Source: Chloroflexota bacterium (lineage in GTDB: Bacteria > Chloroflexota > Ktedonobacteria > Ktedonobacterales > Ktedonobacteraceae). From it: DNA of 8,559 nucleotides. The DNA is taken from positions 1 to 8,559 of the forward strand of contig JAJZEJ010000664.1 in the NCBI GenBank assembly GCA_021828635.1, given 5' to 3'. Numbering within the stretch: the first letter of the stretch is position 1; each line of letters starts with the position of its first letter. Below the pieces are notes generated by a model that saw only the letters and a list, made by a program, of their open reading frames with translations, had not been told where the DNA came from and did no database searches. The position numbers were made by a program, and so were the translations under genes. Below, piece after piece: positions 1 through 5,543 of this stretch.

Positions 1-222
1 GGACGCCGCACCCTCTCGCTAGTTCCCGATCTGCACCTGTGCGTTGTGTATGCCAAACAAGTGGTAGGGCTGGTACCAGAGGCCGTCGCGCAACTTGCAG
101 AACATGCTACGAGTCCCATCACGCTAATTTCCGGTCCCTCGGCGACTAGTGACATCGAACTGAGCCGCGTCGAGGGCGTGCATGGCCCGCGTACACTGCA
201 CGTTTTTGTGGTGCAGGATTGA
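1..222 (+). CDS. lutC: LUD-domain protein (LutC/YkgG-like), C-terminal part
   Basis: Frame 1 is open from the window edge to TGA at 220-222, giving the last 73 residues of a protein whose start lies outside. It contains [12 protein letters not shown] followed by [11 protein letters not shown], the characteristic C-terminal signature of the LUD domain (LutC/YkgG family, usually about 200-240 residues). In characterised bacteria LutC acts with the iron-sulfur proteins LutA and LutB in oxidising L-lactate to pyruvate; the partners would lie upstream and cannot be seen. The gene converges on dinD with only 24 bp between the two stop codons, and I see no convincing terminator hairpin there. Family assignment is firm. 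The exact role is inferred, because LUD proteins also occur fused to LutB or alone. Confidence 0.85.
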   Translation, partial: GRRTLSLVPDLHLCVVYAKQVVGLVPEAVAQLAEHATSPITLISGPSATSDIELSRVEGVHGPRTLHVFVVQD

Positions 223-246
223 GGCTAAAGACACGCTTTTCACTTT

Positions 247-1095
247 TCACTCGTTAAAGAGCAGTGGCTGGTGTTGTCGCGCCAGGCGTTTCTGCTCTTC
301 GCGCTCTATCTCCTGGATACTTTTAGCGGGAGTGGGCATATCCTCTGGTAACGTTGCTCCTGCATCTTGGATGGTTTTGCGCACCAGCGCACCCATCTCA
401 TGGTGTGCTTCATTGGCGTCGTCTTTGCTTGTGATGGCTTCACGATCAATCTTTTGTCTGGTGAGCGAGGCTCTGAATGCGTTGGCGGCCAGTTCATCAC
501 TGTTCATCCAATCAAGAATTTCTTCTCCTGATGGAAGTTGTTTACGTGCGTGAATTGCTCGTGCCGAAAGGCCACCATAAAGCCCTGCATAGCCATGGTC
601 TTGAAAGATGGCGAAGTCGAAGGGCTGTACCACTCCGGCGCGTTGAGCTGCATCAGCCAACTGCTTGTTCAAAATAGCCATCTGCTCACGGCGCACTAGG
701 CGTTGCTGGTTTTCTGGCAAGGCCCGCAGCTCATCCTCAATTTCCTGGCGGCGCGTCTGCACGGCAAAATAGGTCTGACCCAGGGCCACAATAGGCTTTT
801 CTGGATCAGCATTCTGTACGATGAGGTAACAGAAGTAGCGTGATAGATGCATATCAGAGAGTTTTCTCCTGGCTCCTTTGCCAACGGTGATCATATCGTT
901 GACATCGACGATATGATCTGAAATGGCTTGAGAGCTTTGTTTACATGCTATCTTGGCCTTTTCGACAACCTTTTGGAAGTTGCGATAATTATCGTATTGC
1001 AATATACGTGCCAGATCACGTCCGCTCCAGTACTCGCTACCATCCTCTCGTGTGTGTTTGATAGCCTCAAATGGTGATGTATGCGCTTGTTCCAT
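247..1095 (-). CDS. dinD: DNA damage-inducible protein D (DinD-like)
   Basis: This 282-residue protein resembles E. coli DinD (about 274 residues). The N-terminal part has the Bro-N/DinD-type segment EYWSGRDLARILQYDNYRNF at residues 21-40. It is followed by KAKIACKQS, an 'SDHIVDV' stretch, and LSRYFCYLIVQNADP (85-99), which are typical of DinD. The C-terminal third is charged and probably helical. E. coli DinD is induced by DNA damage and inhibits RecA strand exchange; a similar role here is inferred. The frame is open back to 1269, but the ATG at 1095 is chosen because GAGGAGG (1100-1106) precedes it by 4 nt and the extra upstream residues look non-coding. It sits 139 bp behind the VOC gene on the same strand. 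That gap holds only a weak promoter candidate (TTTACA and TAAAAT, 19 nt apart), and I recognise no LexA box in it. Confidence 0.85.
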   Translation of the reverse strand: MEQAHTSPFEAIKHTREDGSEYWSGRDLARILQYDNYRNFQKVVEKAKIACKQSSQAISDHIVDVNDMITVGKGARRKLSDMHLSRYFCYLIVQNADPEKPIVALGQTYFAVQTRRQEIEDELRALPENQQRLVRREQMAILNKQLADAAQRAGVVQPFDFAIFQDHGYAGLYGGLSARAIHARKQLPSGEEILDWMNSDELAANAFRASLTRQKIDREAITSKDDANEAHHEMGALVRKTIQDAGATLPEDMPTPAKSIQEIEREEQKRLARQHQPLLFNE

Positions 1096-1234
1096 AGTGC
1101 CTCCTCGAAAAACCGTCTTTTTTACCATCCCAGCCTGATAATTGATTGCGTATGCAGGCTTACCGACCACAGTCCAAGCTGTTGAGGTTGTTGATATTTT
1201 ATCACAACGAGGAGTATTTTTGTAAAAGAATTGT

Positions 1235-2041
1235 CTACACCATTCGCACGGAAACGCCATCCACATCATATAATGTCACTGAACTACGTTCTGGCCGGTG
1301 TATCTCGAAGAAGTCTAGTCCGTAAACATCGGGAGCGACGGGGGCGACGTTGCGACCATTCCAGAGGTTCTCGCCTAGATGGTGATGGTAGCCGTCCCAC
1401 GAGAGGAAATTGGCCTGACCAGGGATGCTGATCATCAGTTGCATGCCGAGTTCCTGATAGAAGGGCAAGCTGCGTTCAAGGTTGCCGACATTAAGATGCA
1501 TGTGTCCGAGCCGCAGACGGGCGGAAAAACCGCTAAAATCGTGCGCCTGCTTGAGCAGTGCCTGTGCATTGAGCTGTAACGTTCCCATCGAAAGTTGCCC
1601 GTTCGGGTAACTCCATTGCGAGCGCGGGCGATCAGCATATACTTCGATGCCGTTGCCCTCCGGGTCACTCAGATAGAGTGCTTGGCTTACCAGATGATCT
1701 GAAGCTCCATCGAGCGGAATGCGCTGATTGATGCAGTGCTGTAAAAACGAGCCTAATTCTGCTTCGTCGCCAACCAGCAAGGCAAAATGATAAAGGCCCG
1801 CCGTGTGTGCTGGCCTGGGTCGGCCTCCTGGCAAGGTGCGCAGATGCACCAATTCCCGTCCAGCGACGCCCATACCCACATCACCATTGCCTTGTTCCCG
1901 CTCGTCGCTAACAATAAAAAGTCCCAAGCGGGTATAATATTCGATGCTACTTGCCATGTCTTGTACACGTAAGCCCACGCGCCTGAGCGGCCATGCTGCA
2001 ATCTCATCATCGCTCAGATCCATGTTGTTCTGTATCTCCAT
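1235..2041 (-). CDS. Two-domain VOC family protein (CatE-like ring-cleaving dioxygenase or glyoxalase type)
   Basis: This 268-residue protein is made of two vicinal-oxygen-chelate modules. Module 1 starts at about residue 20 (VGLRVQDMASSIEYYTRLGL) and contains HTAGLYHFALLV (79-90), GASDHLVSQALYLSDPEGNG (112-131) and IEVYADRP. Module 2 starts at LRLGHMHLNV (176-185) and contains YHHHLGENLW (218-227). The layout and motifs match Bacillus CatE/YfiE catechol-2,3-dioxygenase-like proteins (about 285 residues). Candidate metal ligands are His85 and Glu133 in module 1, and His180 and one of His219-221 in module 2. The C-terminal position that carries Glu in classical extradiol dioxygenases reads DGVSVRMV, with no Glu, so catechol cleavage is uncertain. 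Start ATG 2041 follows GAGAGG (2048-2053) by 6 nt. The gene has its own promoter and is probably transcribed separately from the lactonase gene. Confidence 0.85.
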   Translation of the reverse strand: MEIQNNMDLSDDEIAAWPLRRVGLRVQDMASSIEYYTRLGLFIVSDEREQGNGDVGMGVAGRELVHLRTLPGGRPRPAHTAGLYHFALLVGDEAELGSFLQHCINQRIPLDGASDHLVSQALYLSDPEGNGIEVYADRPRSQWSYPNGQLSMGTLQLNAQALLKQAHDFSGFSARLRLGHMHLNVGNLERSLPFYQELGMQLMISIPGQANFLSWDGYHHHLGENLWNGRNVAPVAPDVYGLDFFEIHRPERSSVTLYDVDGVSVRMV

Positions 2042-2085
2042 CTCTAACCTCTCTCTGTACTTACTTATTCTTACTTTCTAACAAT

Positions 2086-2114
2086 AGTATAGTACATACT
2101 GAGCAGAGACGCAA
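2086..2114 (-). promoter_or_regulatory. Sigma-70-type promoter of the VOC gene, with an overlapping inverted repeat
   Basis: On the minus strand TTGCGT (2109-2114) and TATACT (2086-2091) are separated by exactly 17 nt, 45 nt upstream of the VOC start codon. The -10 overlaps an inverted repeat AGTAT-N5-ATACT (2086-2100), which could be an operator. Confidence 0.6.
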
Positions 2115-2125
2115 GAACCAACGCG

Positions 2126-2151
2126 AAAAAGTTTCCGACTCTCATCGTCGG
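2126..2151 (-). terminator. Possible weak terminator after the lactonase gene
   Basis: Directly behind the amidohydrolase stop, CCGAC and GTCGG (2135-2139 and 2147-2151) can form a 5-bp stem with a 7-nt loop. On the minus strand it is followed by a five-T run (2126-2130) after a short AAAC spacer. The stem is short, so termination would be leaky. Confidence 0.35.
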
Positions 2152-2154
2152 TTC

Positions 2155-3018
2155 CTACACAGTTGGCAGATGATAAATGCGGCGTGCGTTTTTGCCCCAG
2201 AGCTTGTGTTTCGCTTCGATTGAAAGTGCTGAGGTAGCCTCGTCGAGTACATGGACCCAGCGCGAGTAGGTACTGGCGAGTAGCAGCACGGGCCAATCGC
2301 CGCCAAATAGCACCCGCTCTTCGCCAAAAGCAGTGAGGATATGCGTGATATAGGGGGTCAGATTCTCCGCCGTCCAGTGCTGATGATCGGCCTCTGTCAC
2401 CATGCCGCTCAGCTTACAGGCCACATTGGGCAACGCCGCCAGTGCGCTGATATGCTCGCGCCAGGGGTCGAGTTGACCATCACGGATAGCTGGCTTGCCC
2501 AGGTGATCAAGAATAAAGCTTGTTTGGGAACAACGACGTACCAGCTCGATACTATCGGGCAACTGGTTGTGGGTGATACAAATATCGAATGAAAGATGAT
2601 AGTCAGCTAACAGTTGTACACCCTGAACGAAGGCCGGTTGCAAGCAGAAACCGGGTCTTTGCTCACTTTGAAGATTGCGCCGCACACCCTTGATGCGTGG
2701 GCCGAGCGCAACCAGCGCATCAAGGTAAGTATGCAGATGTTCCTCATCCTCAACCTGTGCTGCCGCGACGATACCTTGAATGAGGGGATGCCGCTTCGCC
2801 TGTCCAGCAATCCATTCTGCCTCACGTAACGCTTCGTGTGGTGCAACATCCACCTCGATATACACAATACCTTCTATTGGTATACCCGCGCTCTGCTCCT
2901 GATATTGTTTCAATTCATAGGCTTGTTTGAGCGTAGGAACACTATCCAGCCAGGGCATAGAGAAACGTTGTGGGTTCCATAAATGAACATGCGCGTCAAT
3001 AATCGGCATTGTAATCAT
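2155..3018 (-). CDS. Amidohydrolase family protein, sugar-lactonase type (L-fuconolactonase/L-rhamnonolactonase-like)
   Basis: This 287-residue metal-dependent hydrolase belongs to the amidohydrolase-2 group (PF04909, COG3618), at typical length. It has an N-terminal strand IIDAHVHLW with His10 and His12, the DHLGKP motif (171-176), His150 in ICITHNQLP, and GGDWPV (239-244) carrying the active-site Asp241 near the C-terminal end of the barrel. COG3618 members open sugar-acid lactones such as L-fuconolactone and L-rhamnonolactone; other members hydrolyse 2-pyrone-4,6-dicarboxylate or act as decarboxylases. ATG 3018 is preferred because GGAGG lies 7 nt upstream; ATG 3024 is almost against that SD and ATG 3009 is further away. 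It starts about 30 nt behind the aldo/keto reductase stop on the same strand, so the two are very probably co-transcribed. Family is firm; the lactone specificity is inferred. Confidence 0.85.
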   Translation of the reverse strand: MITMPIIDAHVHLWNPQRFSMPWLDSVPTLKQAYELKQYQEQSAGIPIEGIVYIEVDVAPHEALREAEWIAGQAKRHPLIQGIVAAAQVEDEEHLHTYLDALVALGPRIKGVRRNLQSEQRPGFCLQPAFVQGVQLLADYHLSFDICITHNQLPDSIELVRRCSQTSFILDHLGKPAIRDGQLDPWREHISALAALPNVACKLSGMVTEADHQHWTAENLTPYITHILTAFGEERVLFGGDWPVLLLASTYSRWVHVLDEATSALSIEAKHKLWGKNARRIYHLPTV

Positions 3019-3048
3019 CAACATTCCTCCATGCCGGTAATTGTTTTT

Positions 3049-3918
3049 TTACCGCAGTGAATTGAACTCCTCGTCGCTCAACTGGATAGTGGCGCTGGCG
3101 ACGTTCTCTTCCAGGTGCTTGAGTGAAGCAGTACCAGGGATGGGTAACATGACCTTTGAGCGTTTGAGTAGCCAGGCGATGACAATCTGATGCGGCGTGG
3201 CGTTGTGGCGTTTGGCAATCTGGCTGAGTGCATCGTTGGAGGTGGGCGAGCCACCGCCTGATGGGCCACCTAATGGAGCCCAGGGAATGAAGCCGATATT
3301 CTCGCGCTCACAAATGTCAACCATCTGCTCTGACTCGTGATCGGCCAGGTTATAGCGGTTCTGCACGGTGACGATGGGAACAATCTTACGTGCTTGTGCA
3401 AGCTGATCGGCATCGACATTGGAGATCGCTACATGATGAATCTTACCCTCCTGTTGCAGACGTGCCAGTTCGCTCATTGAATCTTCCAACGGTACATTGG
3501 GGTCCACACGATGGTACTGGTAGATGTCGATACGCTCAACACGCAGACGGCGCAAACTACCCTCTAGCGCGTTCCGCAGCTGTTCTGGGCGACCATCACG
3601 ATCCCAGATGCCTGGGCCTGGCCGCAACAATCCCCCTTTTGTGGTAATGACCAGCCCCTGTGGATAGGGATAGAGTGCCTCAGCGATTAGCTCTTCGCTC
3701 ACGTTTGGTCCATAAGAGTCGGCGGTATCAATAAAATTGACACCCAGATCCAGAGCGCGGCGCAACACCGCGATACTCTCCTGTTTATTCTTTGGTGGTC
3801 CCCAAACACCTTCGCCCGTGATACGCATCGCACCGAAACCCAGGCGATACACTGTTAAATCACCACCGATGGTGAATGTGCCACTCGCTGTAGCAGGACG
3901 TTGACTAATATTCTGCAT
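3049..3918 (-). CDS. Aldo/keto reductase, YdbC/PdxI-like
   Basis: This 289-residue NAD(P)H-dependent oxidoreductase has the AKR (alpha/beta)8-barrel fold. The catalytic tetrad is visible: Asp64 and Tyr69 in FIDTADSYGP, Lys94 in ITTKGG, and His136 in DIYQYHRVDP. IPGTAS (260-265) belongs to the C-terminal cofactor-binding region. The opening (LGFGAMRITGEGVWGPP) recalls E. coli YdbC/PdxI, a pyridoxal reductase. The subfamily also contains sugar-oxidising members such as L-fucose/D-threo-aldose 1-dehydrogenases. Next to a lactonase gene, aldose oxidation to a lactone is a reasonable inference but unproven. AGGAG (3926-3930) lies 7 nt before ATG 3918. The C-terminus stops at SDEEFNSLR, a little shorter than many relatives. 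A 6-bp inverted repeat CGGTAA/TTACCG (3035-3054) spans its stop codon in the short gap before the lactonase gene. Confidence 0.9.
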   Translation of the reverse strand: MQNISQRPATASGTFTIGGDLTVYRLGFGAMRITGEGVWGPPKNKQESIAVLRRALDLGVNFIDTADSYGPNVSEELIAEALYPYPQGLVITTKGGLLRPGPGIWDRDGRPEQLRNALEGSLRRLRVERIDIYQYHRVDPNVPLEDSMSELARLQQEGKIHHVAISNVDADQLAQARKIVPIVTVQNRYNLADHESEQMVDICERENIGFIPWAPLGGPSGGGSPTSNDALSQIAKRHNATPHQIVIAWLLKRSKVMLPIPGTASLKHLEENVASATIQLSDEEFNSLR

Positions 3919-3948
3919 CTATCTTCTCCTTTTTTGTTCCATGCACAT

Positions 3949-3978
3949 ACTATAAGGACATCTAACACATGCTGTGTA
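3949..3978 (-). promoter_or_regulatory. Candidate promoter for the reductase-lactonase pair
   Basis: On the minus strand TACACA (3973-3978, 4/6 to TTGACA) and TATAGT (3949-3954, 5/6 to TATAAT) are 18 nt apart, 30 nt before the reductase start. The -35 box overlaps the end of the hairpin element at 3976-4053. No copy of the TGAAA-type operator is seen here, so read-through from lacI may matter as well. Confidence 0.4.
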
Positions 3979-4053
3979 GAGACCGATTGATCGCATCTGT
4001 CTTGCCCAAGTACCTATCATGCCCAGGCACGGATGCGGTGAACCGGTCCCTAC
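3976..4053. repeat. Degenerate hairpin element with GTAG(G/A)GAC ends, overlapping the lacI stop
   Basis: The arms 3976-3997 and 4032-4053 are inverted copies matching at 18 of 22 positions, with a 34-nt centre. The right end reads GGTCCCTAC, the same signature as the other two hairpin elements in the window. The element fills most of the lacI-reductase gap and includes the TAG stop of lacI. It has no coding content and no clear target duplication. A mobile or REP-like origin is inferred from its recurrence. Confidence 0.55.
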
Positions 4054-5075
4054 GAAGGCGCTATCATATGGGTTATACGTGGCTGGGAAGAGCCGCGGAT
4101 ACGTAACGTTGGTGTGAGAATGATTTCTTGTCGGGTAAATTCGCCATGATTTTGTAGGCGTTGGAAGAGACGTAGCGCGGCGCTACTGCCCATCTCATAG
4201 GCCGGTTGGACAACAGTAGTTAGAGAAATAGCACCTAGCGAGGCCCAGGGCATCTCGTCATAGCCGACCAACGCAATGTCATCAGGTATCCGCAGATTGT
4301 GGGCATGGAGCGCATCCATAGCCCCTAACGTCACCATATTATAGCACGCGAATAGTGCATCAATAGGTGGGTCAAGATGAAGCAGGGATTCGGCGAGATG
4401 CCGACCGGCCTCGGCTTTATAAGGTCCGCAGCGTTCGAGTGCTGGATCAGGCGTAATACCGGCCTGGTGTAGTGCCTGCCGATAGCCTTCCAGGCGTTCG
4501 CGGCCCGTCGTAGTTGACTTGGGACCACTAATCACGCCGATGCGCCGATAGCCGTTCTCAATCAGGTGCGTGACTGCTTCACTTGCGCCACGCACATTAT
4601 TAGCTAACACGGCATCAATGCTGGTATCTTTAATGCGGCGATCTAACGCCACAATTGGAATGTTATGCTCTTGGAAGCGCCTGAGACCTTGAAGCTGCTC
4701 GTGCGTTGGCACGATGATTGCGCCGGCCACGCGCTCATCAAACAGTACCTCAAGATAACGTTGTTCTCGCAACGCATCCTCATCTGAATTGCATAAAATA
4801 ACGCTATACCCGTTGCGTTGTGCTGTATCCTCAACCCCTTTAATGATCTCCATGAAGAACGGGTTCTGGAGATCGGAGATCAACAGGCCGATAATTGTGG
4901 AGGAGTTTGCTCGTAATGAGCGTGCAGCGCGGCTCGGTCGGTAGTCTAGTTTCTGAATAGCCTCGTACACTCGCTCTTTGACCTCGTCATTGACACGGGC
5001 CGTGCCATTGAGAACACGCGAGACAGTCGAGATAGAGACACCCGCTTGTTTCGCCACCTCCTGAATATTTGCCAT
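4050..5075 (-). CDS. LacI/GalR-family transcriptional regulator
   Basis: This 341-residue protein has normal LacI-family length. The N-terminal helix-turn-helix is IQEVAKQAGVSISTVSRVLN (4-23), followed by the hinge region YRPSRAARSLRA (45-56), whose helix normally inserts a Leu into the operator centre. The periplasmic-binding-like core starts at IIGLLISDLQNPFF (61-74). Typical effector-domain landmarks are DRR (145-147), RIGVISGP (178-185), GRERLEGY (191-198), LFACYNMVTLGAM (241-253) and ALVGYDEMPWA (268-278). The effector is probably a sugar or sugar derivative, not identifiable here. It diverges from the ABC transporter and precedes the reductase and lactonase genes, a classical arrangement for a local repressor. 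AGAGGA (5085-5090) lies 9 nt before ATG 5075. Its TAG stop is formed by the end of the hairpin element at 3976-4053. Confidence 0.95.
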   Translation of the reverse strand: MANIQEVAKQAGVSISTVSRVLNGTARVNDEVKERVYEAIQKLDYRPSRAARSLRANSSTIIGLLISDLQNPFFMEIIKGVEDTAQRNGYSVILCNSDEDALREQRYLEVLFDERVAGAIIVPTHEQLQGLRRFQEHNIPIVALDRRIKDTSIDAVLANNVRGASEAVTHLIENGYRRIGVISGPKSTTTGRERLEGYRQALHQAGITPDPALERCGPYKAEAGRHLAESLLHLDPPIDALFACYNMVTLGAMDALHAHNLRIPDDIALVGYDEMPWASLGAISLTTVVQPAYEMGSSAALRLFQRLQNHGEFTRQEIILTPTLRIRGSSQPRITHMIAPS

Positions 5076-5101
5076 AAGCTACTGTCCTCTCCCCATAATT
5101 A

Positions 5102-5115
5102 TGAAAATGATTTCA
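5102..5115. promoter_or_regulatory. Probable LacI-type operator in the lacI leader
   Basis: TGAAAATGATTTCA is a 14-bp imperfect palindrome in which the outer five positions of each half pair (TGAAA/TTTCA). It lies 26 nt upstream of the regulator's start codon and inside its transcript if the promoter at 5158-5187 is used. It has the same length and outer arms as the site at the transporter promoter, so autoregulation is inferred. Confidence 0.5.
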
Positions 5116-5136
5116 CATTATTGCGCTGGCTGGCTG

Positions 5137-5150
5137 TGAAATCCATTTAC
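5137..5150. promoter_or_regulatory. Weak second operator-like site at the lacI transcription start
   Basis: TGAAATCCATTTAC has 4 of 6 arm positions paired around a 2-nt centre. It lies just downstream of the candidate lacI -10 box, in the same relative place as the transporter operator. It is much less symmetric than the other sites and may be chance. Confidence 0.25.
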
Positions 5151-5157
5151 TATATCA

Positions 5158-5187
5158 ACTATAAAATGCCGGGAGATGTTTTGTCAA
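5158..5187 (-). promoter_or_regulatory. Promoter of the lacI-type regulator gene
   Basis: On the minus strand a perfect TTGACA (5182-5187) and TATAGT (5158-5163, 5/6) are separated by 18 nt. The predicted transcript starts near 5151, giving a leader of about 75 nt that contains the operator at 5102-5115. Confidence 0.6.
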
Positions 5188-5201
5188 GGGAAACGAAAAA
5201 G

Positions 5202-5300
5202 CAAGGTCGGGCGACCGCAAGGATGCGTCCCTACAATGAAAACGGGTTTTAGCAGTATTATACCATTATAAGGGCGTATCCTTGCGGTCGCCCGACCTTG
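5202..5300. repeat. 99-bp hairpin element between the divergent promoters
   Basis: Two inverted arms of 37 nt (5202-5238 and 5264-5300) match at 33 positions, and the four differences are all transitions. They flank a 25-nt centre. The ends are CAAGGTCGGGCGACC and its complement, and the left arm contains GCGTCCCTAC. The centre includes the small palindrome AAAACGGGTTTT (5239-5250). No ORF, target duplication or T-run follows it, so it is not an ordinary terminator. It lies between the -35 boxes of lacI (5182) and the transporter (5337). A MITE- or REP-like repeat is the likeliest reading. Confidence 0.75.
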
Positions 5301-5336
5301 TTACTGACCAGTTTCAGAATTTCGCCACTTTTCCCC

Positions 5337-5365
5337 TTGACAAACGCAAATATTTTATGTACCCT
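5337..5365 (+). promoter_or_regulatory. Distal promoter of the sugar transporter operon
   Basis: A perfect TTGACA (5337-5342) and TACCCT (5360-5365) are 17 nt apart. The -10 matches the consensus at only three positions. The predicted start near 5372 would place the palindrome at 5373-5386 directly over the initially transcribed bases, a good position for repression. Confidence 0.45.
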
Positions 5366-5372
5366 TCTTTTG

Positions 5373-5386
5373 TGAAAAGGTTTTCA
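5373..5386. promoter_or_regulatory. Probable LacI-type operator of the transporter operon
   Basis: TGAAAAGGTTTTCA is a palindrome with two perfect 6-bp arms around GG. Its size and sequence are typical of LacI/GalR-family operators (compare TGAAAACGTTTTCA-like sites). It lies just downstream of the candidate promoter at 5337-5365 and matches the arms of the site in the lacI leader. Confidence 0.65.
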
Positions 5387-5543
5387 AGAGAAAGGGATAG
5401 ACTAGAGGGATCACAGGGATAGATTTTTTAATTGGACTAAAGCCAACGCGGTGCTAAAGGTATCACCGCCTGATTGTAACGGTATTCATTGACACAGTGT
5501 CTTATCGTCACTACAAGTTCAGCGTTGACTAAGGAGGCAGATT
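5387..5543 (+). other. Long 5' leader of the transporter operon
   Basis: This stretch has no ORF of note. It holds three copies of AGGGAT (5393, 5406 and 5415; the first and third extend to AGGGATAGA). It also holds a stem-loop with perfect 6-bp arms GCGGTG/CACCGC (5448-5453 and 5464-5469, 10-nt loop), a second promoter candidate, and the AAGGAGG ribosome binding site (5531-5537). The stem-loop is not followed by a T-run, so it is not a terminator. I recognise no known riboswitch. Confidence 0.4.
5489..5517 (+). promoter_or_regulatory. Proximal promoter candidate of the transporter operon
   Basis: A perfect TTGACA (5489-5494) and TACAAG (5512-5517, 4/6) are 17 nt apart, giving a transcript start near 5524, just before the ribosome binding site. 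The -35 overlaps the 11-bp palindrome GACACAGTGTC (5491-5501), a possible second operator unrelated to the TGAAA sites. Confidence 0.4.

Noticed and set aside
1096..1269. N-terminal extension of DinD back to an ATG at 1269
   Set aside because: The extension would overlap the end of the VOC gene and has no family resemblance. ATG 1095 has a strong GAGGAGG site and fits the family length.
1281..1291. GAACTACGTTC as a LexA (SOS) box for dinD
   Set aside because: It is a GAAC-N3-GTTC palindrome, but the Bacillus-type box has a 4-nt centre. It also lies inside the VOC coding region about 190 bp before the dinD start.
5202..5300. Reading the long inverted repeat as an intrinsic terminator
   Set aside because: Neither strand has a T-run directly after the stem, and no gene ends next to it; both neighbours start and diverge from here.
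5448..5469. The GCGGTG/CACCGC stem-loop as a riboswitch
   Set aside because: A single 6-bp hairpin without a conserved aptamer core or an alternative terminator structure is not enough to call one.
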